Positions 1 to 5,312 of a DNA stretch of 8,318 nucleotides are shown here, piece after piece. The translations under genes were made by a program, and so were the position numbers. Under the pieces are notes generated by a model. That model saw only the letters and a list, made by a program, of their open reading frames with translations. It was not told where the DNA came from and searched no databases. The DNA lies in NCBI GenBank assembly GCA_021797055.1, contig JAKAAI010000078.1:1-8318 (forward strand), written 5' to 3'. This DNA is from Thermoplasmata archaeon (lineage in GTDB: Archaea; Thermoplasmatota; Thermoplasmata; Thermoplasmatales; Thermoplasmataceae). Numbering within the stretch: position 1 is the first letter of the stretch; every line of letters begins with the position of its first letter.

Positions 1-23
1 TTAGATATCTATTTGATATCTAA
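1..23. repeat. Perfect inverted repeat over the DUF2080-like start codon
   Basis: TTAGATATC (1-9) and GATATCTAA (15-23) are exact reverse complements separated by the 5-base spacer TATTT. The last base of the right arm is the A of the ATG at 23. The repeat could be an operator for the AbrB-like protein encoded right after it. In RNA it would form a 9-bp hairpin beside the start codon, limiting translation of read-through transcripts. The structure is seen directly; both roles are inference. Confidence 0.6.
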
Positions 24-175
24 TGAAAAAGATACCAATGAATGTGACAAACAGGCTGGAGATAGAAGGCATACAGGGATTCTTCGTGAAGACAGTGACA
101 AGGTTCGGAACAAGTGCTAAGGTGGATTGCCCCAAGGAATTCATAGGAAGGACAGTGTTCTTAGTAGTGGTATGA
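23..175 (+). CDS. DUF2080 family transposase-associated protein (AbrB-like)
   Basis: This 50-residue protein starts MKKIPMNVTNR and ends in a hydrophobic IGRTVFLVVV strand. The core, roughly residues 20-45 with VTRFGTSAKVDCPKEFIG, matches the DUF2080 pattern of an FG-N/T-SAKV turn followed by a C-P-K-E motif. It also resembles the swapped-hairpin AbrB/MazE DNA-binding fold, where a G-NS-V--P-E pattern is usual. DUF2080 proteins are known as small proteins encoded just upstream of archaeal transposases; their molecular role is not established. The stop codon overlaps the transposase start as ATGA (172-175), which implies translational coupling. The gene is too short for a usual ORF cutoff. A DNA-binding, autoregulatory or transposition-accessory role is inference. 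Confidence 0.8.
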   Translation: MKKIPMNVTNRLEIEGIQGFFVKTVTRFGTSAKVDCPKEFIGRTVFLVVV

Positions 176-1257
176 ACAACCCAACCAGACTCCTGACATC
201 CTTAAGCGCTTTAGAACGCTTCATAAACGATGCCCTGAGACTCAGGCATGATCCAGGTTACCTGAATGGATTCCATTTCAATCGCGAGTTATTGAAAGCT
301 GCAGTTGCAAGCACTTATCTAGAAACAGTCAGTGACAGGGCAGATTCAATACATCTCGCTGTCGAACGATCCCCTGTCAGGGATACTGTATCTGGAATAA
401 GGGATTCCTTATTTTCCCGCATATCAGCACTGTCCAGGGAATCCTTGTCTGAGAATACGGATCCTGTCATGATCGCATTCGACTACACGCATGAGGCCTT
501 CTACGGTGACAGGGATTCGCTGTGGATACATGGATGGACTGGCGATCATGGCGTGACCGGAAGATTCTCATATCTCACTGCAAGCCTAGTGAACAGGGAT
601 CTCAGGCTTCCCTTAATATCCATACCGTCGCCCATGGGCAATGACATGCCATCTGAGGTTTCAGGAATCCTGGATATGCTTCTGCCATTGTTAGGTCACG
701 TAGATCTTCTGCTGTTCGATCGTGGATTTTACTCTAAGGACCTTATCATGTCCCTGAACAGTCGGAAGATAAACTATCTCATATTCGTCCCCAAGAATCC
801 CCAGGTGAAGGAGGAGTTCACACGCATGTACCAGTCGGAGAAGAAGGCCCTTCTCCATGAGTTCTATGTATACAGGGAAGGCAAAAAGATCAGGGCTTCT
901 GTCCAACTTGCATTCCTGAAGCAGATCTTTGATCACAGATCCGATGAGTATTATGACTGGTGCTTCGCAACAAACGCATCTGACATTGATATGGATCACA
1001 TCATTGCGAAATACAAGTTCCGGTGGCGCATCGAGACAATGTTCAGGGTCCAGGATGAGTGCAGGATAAAGACAAAGAGCAAGTATATCCGTGTAAGATA
1101 TTTCCTCTTTGCATACGAGCAGCTGATTGAATCAATCTGGTATCTTTTCTATCATGAGGAGGTGAGCTTCAAGAAGTATCTCATGGAACTGAGCGATGTA
1201 TGCACAGCAATGGTCAATAACGTGGAGAGAAAGGAAAGAAACCGCAAACAGTCCTGA
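172..1257 (+). CDS. DDE transposase, ISH3/IS4-like
   Basis: This transposase would cut and join the element ends. I place the start at ATG 172, giving 361 aa. The frame is open back to a TTG at 127, but that start would sit inside the preceding DUF2080-like gene, whereas ATG 172 forms a coupled ATGA junction. The likely catalytic acids are D104 (IAFDYTHEAF), D183 (LLLFDRGFYS) and E288 (YKFRWRIETMFR). Y281, R284 and E288 follow the Y-(2)-R-(3)-E spacing of IS4-superfamily enzymes; the lysine expected seven residues after E288 is an aspartate, with K300 and K302 nearby. The C-terminus is basic (residues 351-360). Length and motifs fit the ISH3-like archaeal group, although the exact IS family is uncertain. 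No frameshift or internal stop is present. Confidence 0.88.
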   Translation: MNNPTRLLTSLSALERFINDALRLRHDPGYLNGFHFNRELLKAAVASTYLETVSDRADSIHLAVERSPVRDTVSGIRDSLFSRISALSRESLSENTDPVMIAFDYTHEAFYGDRDSLWIHGWTGDHGVTGRFSYLTASLVNRDLRLPLISIPSPMGNDMPSEVSGILDMLLPLLGHVDLLLFDRGFYSKDLIMSLNSRKINYLIFVPKNPQVKEEFTRMYQSEKKALLHEFYVYREGKKIRASVQLAFLKQIFDHRSDEYYDWCFATNASDIDMDHIIAKYKFRWRIETMFRVQDECRIKTKSKYIRVRYFLFAYEQLIESIWYLFYHEEVSFKKYLMELSDVCTAMVNNVERKERNRKQS

Positions 1258-1363
1258 ATAAAAACTGTTTGAGGATGGCCATTCTTTCCCTTTCTCTGGT
1301 CATGAATAGCCATGGCTGTCTATAAAATTAACTCGGTTCGGAGATACTGATAGGACCGCAAAA

Positions 1364-1371
1364 TTAATAAA
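1364..1371 (+). promoter_or_regulatory. TATA-like box before the 45-aa ORF
   Basis: TTAATAAA is centred about 30 bases before the ATG at 1398, a spacing suited to a leaderless or very short-leader archaeal transcript. This is weak evidence on its own because the whole 1360-1395 stretch is A/T-rich. Confidence 0.3.
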
Positions 1372-1397
1372 CAACAATTAATTTGATAATTGGATCT

Positions 1398-1535
1398 ATG
1401 TCAAAGGTCAAGCTTAATAAACGGGAAGACCTGGACGAAGTCGCTAGCTACGAGGAACTTGATAAAACGGTTTTTGGTGAGGAAACAGACAAGAAAAAAT
1501 CAGGGAGTAATTCTCGTCCTGTCCCTAGGAAATAA
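1398..1535 (+). CDS. Small charged hypothetical protein, overlaps aspS 3' end
   Basis: The ORF encodes 45 aa, beginning MSKVKLNKREDLDEVASYEE and ending in a basic tail PVPRK. It is very rich in charged residues, has no hydrophobic stretch and no motif I recognise. ATG 1398 is preceded by GGAT and by a TATA-like box at 1364-1371. The last 36 bases are antisense to the final codons of aspS, and a run of six A (1494-1499) inside it is also the likely aspS terminator on the other strand. It could be a real small protein, the remnant of a longer gene disturbed by the neighbouring insertion sequence, or chance. I do not assign a function. Confidence 0.4.
   Translation: MSKVKLNKREDLDEVASYEELDKTVFGEETDKKKSGSNSRPVPRK
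1494..1499 (-). terminator. T-run terminator of aspS
   Basis: On the minus strand the aspS stop TGA is followed immediately by TTTTTTCTTGTC. A T6 tract just after a stop codon is the usual form of an archaeal intrinsic terminator; no hairpin is needed. Confidence 0.5.
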
Positions 1536-2786
1536 GATTGCCTCCCTTATGTTCTGAAGATTCAGCATAATAAGGGAAAGTCTTTCTAGACCCAGGCCCC
1601 ATCCTGCATGCGGGGGCATTCCATACCTGAATGCGTTCAGGTAGAATGAGAAGTCTTCGGGGTTAAGGTTCTTTGACCTTAGTCTTTCCTCAAGCATTGC
1701 AGGATCATGAACCCTCTGTGCACCGGAAGTTATCTCGAATTCCCTGTATTGAAGATCAAAGGAGTTGCTAACCTTCTCGTCGCCTGGTTTTGGATGTGTG
1801 TAGAAAGCCCTTAAGGAGGATGGCCATTCGGTAATGAAATAAAAGCCCTGAAATTCGCCTCCAATTATTTTTAGCTGCTCTGGAGTAAAGTCTTCACCAA
1901 ACAATGCCGTTTCACCTCGAGACTCTAGCTTCTTTATGCATTCCCTGTATGTGATCTTCGGGAAATCCCCTTCGGGCACGTCTATGTGCTGAGGTAACGT
2001 AGTGACATAATCAGGCCTGTGGGCAACCAGGTGCCTGATTCCGGATTTGATGCCCTCCTGCAACATGTGCATTGCGTCATGATGATCTGCGAAACCCATC
2101 TCTATATCTATTGATGTAAATTCATTAAGATGCCGCGGAGTATTATGCTTCTCAGCCCTGAATGCGGGACCAACCTCAAACACCCTGTTCAAGCCCGCTG
2201 AAATGAGTATCTCCTTGTAAAGCTGGGGTGACTGGTTCAGGTATGCCTGCTTTTCGAAGTACTGTACGGGAAACAGGTCCGCCCCTCCCTCTGTCGCGGC
2301 AGCAACTATTTTTGGAGTATGGACTTCTATAAAATCCGAGTCATGAAAAAACTCTCTCATGCCCCACAATAGCTCACTCTCTGTCCTGAATATCATCGCC
2401 ACCTCGGGTTTTCTCAGGTCCAGAAACCTGTTAGTCAGCCTAGTTTCTATGTCTGCGCTAACCGGATCTATAACGCCCAGCGGAAGCGGAGATTTCGAGA
2501 CGTTGAGCACCTCTATGCTTTTTGCAATGACCTCGACGCCGGATTTGCTCTGTGTTTTTCTGGTCAGGTTACCTGATACCGATATGACGGTTTCACGAGT
2601 CATTTGTGCAAGCATGTCATATCCAGTGGTTAAATTCGGTTTTGAGGTGATCTGTATGGTTCCGGTATGATCCCGGAGGACGATGAATGAAATATTTTTG
2701 AGGATCCTGATCTCCTGCAGCCATCCATTAAGCACTACTTCTTCTCCCTCTTTAACATCCTTCAGGCCTGAAACTTTTACTGGCAC
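1500..2786 (-). CDS. aspS: Aspartyl-tRNA synthetase, archaeal type
   Basis: This class IIb synthetase activates aspartate with ATP and loads it on tRNA-Asp in the cytoplasm. At 428 aa it has the archaeal length and lacks the large bacterial insertion. Residues about 1-100 form the anticodon-binding OB fold (GWLQEIR at 21-27). The catalytic domain shows HTPKI (156-160), TEGG (165-168), QSPQLYK (185-191), motif 2 FRAE at 209-212 followed by HNTPRHLNE, and motif 3 GLGLERL at 397-403 with R402. The C-terminus [11 protein letters not shown] is typical of archaeal AspRS. The start is GTG at 2786; a minus-strand TTTAGCATA centred about 25 bases upstream suits a leaderless transcript. Compared with Thermococcus kodakarensis AspRS from memory, the tRNA-discrimination positions W26 and K85 correspond to Gln24 and Lys81. 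It is divergent from nfeD and convergent with the small ORF. Confidence 0.96.
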   Translation of the reverse strand: MPVKVSGLKDVKEGEEVVLNGWLQEIRILKNISFIVLRDHTGTIQITSKPNLTTGYDMLAQMTRETVISVSGNLTRKTQSKSGVEVIAKSIEVLNVSKSPLPLGVIDPVSADIETRLTNRFLDLRKPEVAMIFRTESELLWGMREFFHDSDFIEVHTPKIVAAATEGGADLFPVQYFEKQAYLNQSPQLYKEILISAGLNRVFEVGPAFRAEKHNTPRHLNEFTSIDIEMGFADHHDAMHMLQEGIKSGIRHLVAHRPDYVTTLPQHIDVPEGDFPKITYRECIKKLESRGETALFGEDFTPEQLKIIGGEFQGFYFITEWPSSLRAFYTHPKPGDEKVSNSFDLQYREFEITSGAQRVHDPAMLEERLRSKNLNPEDFSFYLNAFRYGMPPHAGWGLGLERLSLIMLNLQNIREAILFPRDRTRITP

Positions 2787-2796
2787 GTTTTTGTGA

Positions 2797-2814
2797 TAGC
2801 ATTGATATGCTAAA
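2797..2814 (-). promoter_or_regulatory. aspS promoter region with short inverted repeat
   Basis: TAGCAT (2797-2802) and ATGCTA (2807-2812) are inverted around TGAT. Read on the minus strand the same stretch includes TTTAGCATA, a TATA-like box about 25 bases before the GTG start of aspS. The repeat is only 6 bp per arm, so it may be coincidental. Confidence 0.3.
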
Positions 2815-2842
2815 TCTTATCGTTATTACCATTTGAGTGCCT

Positions 2843-2855
2843 GTTAACATTAAAG
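2843..2855 (+). repeat. First copy of GTTAACA(A)TTAAAG box
   Basis: GTTAACATTAAAG here recurs as GTTAACAATTAAAG at 2901-2914, differing by one extra A. Both copies lie in the 132-base region between divergent aspS and nfeD. They could be two binding sites for one regulator; the evidence is the repetition alone. Confidence 0.35.
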
Positions 2856-2889
2856 GACATGTAAAATCGTTTTGTGAAGGCGCGAAAGG

Positions 2890-2914
2890 TTAATTCAATT
2901 GTTAACAATTAAAG
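2890..2914 (+). promoter_or_regulatory. nfeD promoter with 14-base perfect palindrome
   Basis: A TATA-like TTAATT at 2890-2895 is centred about 27 bases before the nfeD ATG, which fits leaderless transcription. Directly after it lies the perfect palindrome AATTGTTAACAATT (2897-2910), which also contains the second GTTAACAATTAAAG box. A protein bound there would sit between the TATA box and the transcript start, so repression is the simplest reading. The function is inferred; the symmetry is exact. Confidence 0.45.
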
Positions 2915-2918
2915 AGTA

Positions 2919-4220
2919 ATGCGATTGGTGAATTCCAGGAACCTATTAATTATCATTATAGTCGCTGCGCTCTTGGCGACCGGTCTTTCCAGCACAGCTC
3001 ATGCCTCCGGAACCCAAAAGCAAGTTGTGGTTCTTAATTTCCAGGAAGCGGTTGATCCTGGTAGTGCTGCATTCTTTAAATCCGACCTGCTTGGATTGAC
3101 ACCCTCAACTGTAGGGGCTGTCGTAATTAACATGAACACACCCGGTGGATACATTACAGAAATGGAGCAGATGATCTCTTACATCAACCAGACTGAGGCT
3201 AAGGGAATTCCAGTTTACACCTATGTGGACCCATCCGGGCTTGCTTCCTCTGCAGGCTCGTATATTGCGATGGCCTCCGACTATATCTTCATGGGGCCTG
3301 GGTCTTCAATCGGCCCATCAGCTCCTGTTGTGCTCGGCGGATCGAGCAGCGAAACCACGACGATGATCCAACTAATGACCAGCCTGGCGGTTGCACATGG
3401 AAAGAATGTTTCAGCAGCCTTGTCAATGATTGTGTCGGATGCCACTTATACATCAACCCAGGCGCTTTCGCTGAATCTCATAGACGGACAGGCAAACAAC
3501 TTATCGGCTTTCCTCCAACTAGAAGGACTTGCCTCTTCGCAAAATGCGCCAAATGTTGTTATAATGAATCCAAATGCTTACGATAACTTCCTTACATTCC
3601 TGAGCAATTCATTTGTCGATGGCATACTAATAACAATAGGGGTTCTGGCCATTCTAATGGATATTTATCATGGGAGCATAATCCTCAGCGTAGTTGGCCT
3701 TATAATGATAGGACTGGGCTTGATAGGCGCAGAGATTATCGGAGCGCCCTTTATCGGTTTTATTTTCTTAATAGTCGGTGCGGCCCTAATCTTGTTTGAG
3801 TTCAAAACCGGGCACGGATTTATGATGATTTCTGGCATAGTTGTAGGCGTAGTTGGTGCATTCCTTCTCACTCCTAGCTATATTACGTACTCACCCAGCG
3901 CAAGTTCTTCATCACCATTCAGCGAGGCAAATCTATTCGTTGCAGCAGGAGTGATAATAGTGGCATTCATGGTCGCCTACTATCTTCAATATATTATCAG
4001 GTCACTCGGAAAAAAGAAATACACAGGACTTGAGGGAATGATTGGCCAGCAGGTTGAGGTTAAGGAAGAGCTAGTCCCTGAAGGGTGGGTCTCGTACGAG
4101 GGTCAGCGCTGGAAAGCCAGACTTGTTTCCGGAAACAAGGCAGCCGTAGGCGAAAAAGTTATAGTGCGCTCGAATGAAGGCTTAACTCTTCTTGTTGAAA
4201 AGAAGGAAGACACAAACTGA
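2919..4220 (+). CDS. nfeD: Long-form NfeD membrane serine-protease-like protein
   Basis: The 433-aa protein has a signal peptide (residues 1-29, hydrophobic 9-22, AHA before S30), a ClpP/SppA-like domain (about 35-200), four to five membrane helices (about 228-250, 253-272, 274-293, 298-318 and 337-360) and a C-terminal NfeD OB-fold domain (about 367-428). This is the architecture of Pyrococcus 1510-N proteases, which cleave the hydrophobic tail of the partner stomatin. SSAGSYIA gives Ser111 as the probable nucleophile, and NTPGG (73-77) is the oxyanion-region motif, with Asn where Asp is usual. The catalytic lysine expected about 40 residues after the serine is not apparent: no lysine occurs between K95 and K162. 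It may use K162, or the domain may be altered in activity. No stomatin gene adjoins it here. Membrane quality control is the likely role. Confidence 0.88.
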   Translation: MRLVNSRNLLIIIIVAALLATGLSSTAHASGTQKQVVVLNFQEAVDPGSAAFFKSDLLGLTPSTVGAVVINMNTPGGYITEMEQMISYINQTEAKGIPVYTYVDPSGLASSAGSYIAMASDYIFMGPGSSIGPSAPVVLGGSSSETTTMIQLMTSLAVAHGKNVSAALSMIVSDATYTSTQALSLNLIDGQANNLSAFLQLEGLASSQNAPNVVIMNPNAYDNFLTFLSNSFVDGILITIGVLAILMDIYHGSIILSVVGLIMIGLGLIGAEIIGAPFIGFIFLIVGAALILFEFKTGHGFMMISGIVVGVVGAFLLTPSYITYSPSASSSSPFSEANLFVAAGVIIVAFMVAYYLQYIIRSLGKKKYTGLEGMIGQQVEVKEELVPEGWVSYEGQRWKARLVSGNKAAVGEKVIVRSNEGLTLLVEKKEDTN

Positions 4221-4287
4221 CCGACACTTCTATTTGGACCAATTAAAAAAATATCGTGCGGTTGAAGCATATATCATGGAACCAGGG

Positions 4288-4306
4288 TAATCGTTTTTGC
4301 CGATTA
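4288..4306 (+). terminator. Possible terminator downstream of nfeD
   Basis: TAATCG (4288-4293) and CGATTA (4301-4306) form an inverted repeat around TTTTTGC, giving a T5 tract 74 bases after the nfeD stop. The same string AATCGTTTTT occurs after the MFS gene at 6608-6617. It is a weak signal. Confidence 0.25.
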
Positions 4307-4402
4307 ATACCTGAAGACCCAGCAGAGCCATGCTGTCCAATTTATTTACAATGTAGGGATTGATTTCCCAGATCAGAATTATGGATGTTTCTTTACCATG
4401 CG

Positions 4403-4408
4403 AAAAAA
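4403..4408 (-). terminator. T-run terminator of the winged-helix regulator gene
   Basis: On the minus strand, TTTTTT occurs 55 bases past the regulator stop, in a T-rich stretch. This suits archaeal U-tract termination. The 242-base gap 4221-4462 holds no gene I can support. Confidence 0.35.
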
Positions 4409-4462
4409 TAGTCTCTTTTCAATATGTTCCTTTTAAGAGCACATAAAAGACACCCATATCAG

Positions 4463-5071
4463 TCAGATAGGTGTTCCAAGCATAGGAAGGAACACCAACA
4501 ACAGCCTGCTCCATGCATTAGAATCACTGTCATCATCTTTTTCAGTTTCATCAGACAGTGCTTTCCAGAGTTCTTTCAGGATCGGATTGATTCTGCTGGA
4601 TGTCTTCTTACTCATCACTGCATAGGATAAAGTGTATGGCGTTTCTTCTATCAGCCAGTTTCTTAGCTGCTCGACGGCATCGCCTTCGGAAGCTGATATC
4701 CGATCGGCGATAAAGCTCAATATCATAGAATAACCCATTAATATGGAACTTACCGTTTCCTTTATTTCCTTTGGGCTTGCAATGCGCAGGAGTTTTTCCC
4801 ACTCCTTCATCTCTTCTGCTTTGAACATTTCATCATTCAGGCGATAAAATTTTTCAACATAGTTTTTTCTGGGTATGACTTCAGGAGGCTTTACAATGCC
4901 ATCTTTAACCATCTGGGCTATGAAATGATATAGGTTTGATCTGCTCACCTTCACTAACTTTGCCATATCAGTCACGGTCATTCTCCCATGCTCACTAAGA
5001 AGTAGAATTATCCTGAATTTAGTTGGGTTCCTGAATACCTCTGTAAGTATTTCATACCTATTAGGCGACAT
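4463..5071 (-). CDS. ArsR-like winged-helix transcriptional regulator
   Basis: This 202-aa protein has an N-terminal winged-helix domain (about residues 5-78). The helix-turn-helix is plain: MTVTDMAKLVKVSRSNLYHF (31-50) with the recognition helix at about 43-55, followed by the wing with basic RKNYVEKFYRL (68-78). The C-terminal half is mainly alpha-helical and does not match a ligand domain I recognise; no cysteine metal site is visible. The last 15 residues (WSRLLLVFLPMLGTPI region) are unusually hydrophobic after an acidic stretch DETEKDDDSD, so they may serve dimerisation or membrane contact. It is divergent from an MFS exporter across a promoter region with an inverted repeat, the usual layout for a local repressor of an efflux pump. 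ATG 5071 is the best start, close to A/T-rich promoter sequence. The ligand is unknown. Confidence 0.8.
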   Translation of the reverse strand: MSPNRYEILTEVFRNPTKFRIILLLSEHGRMTVTDMAKLVKVSRSNLYHFIAQMVKDGIVKPPEVIPRKNYVEKFYRLNDEMFKAEEMKEWEKLLRIASPKEIKETVSSILMGYSMILSFIADRISASEGDAVEQLRNWLIEETPYTLSYAVMSKKTSSRINPILKELWKALSDETEKDDDSDSNAWSRLLLVFLPMLGTPI

Positions 5072-5084
5072 ACAGACAGATAAG

Positions 5085-5094
5085 TTAATATATC
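5085..5094 (+). promoter_or_regulatory. TATA-like box for the exporter transcript
   Basis: TTAATATATC is centred about 26 bases before ATG 5115. That predicts a leaderless transcript starting on the 65-aa ORF which then continues into the MFS gene. A second TATA-like stretch, GATAATATGATATC at 5221-5234, could start a shorter transcript. Confidence 0.35.
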
Positions 5095-5097
5095 AAT

Positions 5098-5134
5098 TTT
5101 AGTTTTACGTATATATGAAATTTATACGACTAAA
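5098..5134. promoter_or_regulatory. Candidate operator between regulator and exporter
   Basis: The left arm TTTAGT-TTTA-CGTATA (5098-5113) mirrors the right arm TATACG-ACTAAA (5123-5134). Twelve positions pair exactly if a 4-base TTTA insertion in the left arm is ignored, and the uninterrupted core CGTATA-n9-TATACG (5108-5113, 5123-5128) is perfect. It lies in the shared promoter region of the divergent winged-helix regulator and MFS genes, where a regulator of this type normally binds. The symmetry is seen; the binding protein is inferred. Confidence 0.45.
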
Positions 5135-5312
5135 TACTATTGATATGTTTGCCAAGATCGGGGTAACTCTTTTTAAGACTTTACAACGCGTCCCGATGGA
5201 GCTCTTTTTTTGCTTCTGGAGAGATAATATGATATCTGCCTGCCTTCGAAAAAATAATTTTGCGTACCGCAGAATTTTTGCAGGAATCAAGGAAGGTAAC
5301 TTGAATGAATGA
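5115..5312 (+). CDS. Possible 65-aa upstream ORF coupled to the exporter
   Basis: The ORF opens MKFIRLNTIDMFAKIGVTLF and ends AGIKEGNLNE; an internal ATG at 5145 would give 55 aa. Its stop overlaps the MFS start by eight bases (ATGAATGA at 5305-5312), so ribosomes finishing it could reinitiate on the exporter. A TATA-like box at 5085-5094 is correctly placed for leaderless translation from ATG 5115. The peptide is basic and rich in aromatic residues, with no family I recognise. It reads through an inverted repeat and T7 tract (5157-5211), which would fit a leader peptide with attenuation. It may equally be a chance ORF in an untranslated leader. Confidence 0.3.
   Translation: MKFIRLNTIDMFAKIGVTLFKTLQRVPMELFFCFWRDNMISACLRKNNFAYRRIFAGIKEGNLNE
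5157..5211 (+). terminator. Attenuator-like inverted repeat with T7 tract in exporter leader
   Basis: ATCGGG (5157-5162) pairs with CCCGAT (5192-5197) across a 29-base loop, and TTTTTTT (5205-5211) follows seven bases later. T-runs terminate archaeal transcription, so a T7 upstream of the MFS start could stop transcripts unless translation or another factor intervenes. The loop is long, so the hairpin itself may be weak. Confidence 0.3.
5291..5296 (+). promoter_or_regulatory. Ribosome binding site of the MFS gene
   Basis: GGAAGG followed by T lies eight bases before ATG 5305. It is the clearest Shine-Dalgarno-like site in the window and supports 5305 over the internal ATG at 5326. An SD site implies that this start is read on a leadered transcript, unlike the probable leaderless genes elsewhere here. 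Confidence 0.5.

Larger units (their letters stand above)
1..1330 (+). mobile_element. Insertion sequence (ISH3/IS4-like), left end outside window
   Basis: The element contains a DUF2080-like small gene directly followed by a DDE transposase, an arrangement known from archaeal insertion sequences. The left terminus is not visible because the window opens only 22 bases before the first gene. The right terminus lies somewhere between the transposase stop at 1257 and the TATA-like box of the next ORF near 1364. A 10-base palindrome, AGCCATGGCT at 1308-1317, and a pyrimidine-rich tract at 1281-1298 lie in that stretch. I found no match between this stretch and positions 1-60 that would define terminal inverted repeats, so the right boundary given here is approximate. 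Both reading frames are intact, so the element could be active. Confidence 0.7.

Noticed and set aside
127..171. N-terminal extension of the transposase from TTG 127
   Set aside because: It lies wholly within the DUF2080-like gene in another frame, and ATG 172 makes a clean coupled ATGA junction.
1331..1361. tRNA-like string GGTTCGGAGA in the gap after the transposase
   Set aside because: No acceptor or anticodon stem can be folded around it.
1271..1829. 14-base identical string GAGGATGGCCATTC at 1271-1284 and 1816-1829
   Set aside because: One copy is aspS coding sequence. A single 14-base match is not far from chance in 8.3 kb, and the left end of the insertion sequence is not available to test a target-site link.
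2359..2670. 103-aa open frame on the plus strand
   Set aside because: It is the antisense shadow of the conserved aspS N-terminal half.
4424..4630. 68-aa open frame on the plus strand
   Set aside because: It mostly runs antisense to the winged-helix regulator gene, and its composition looks random.
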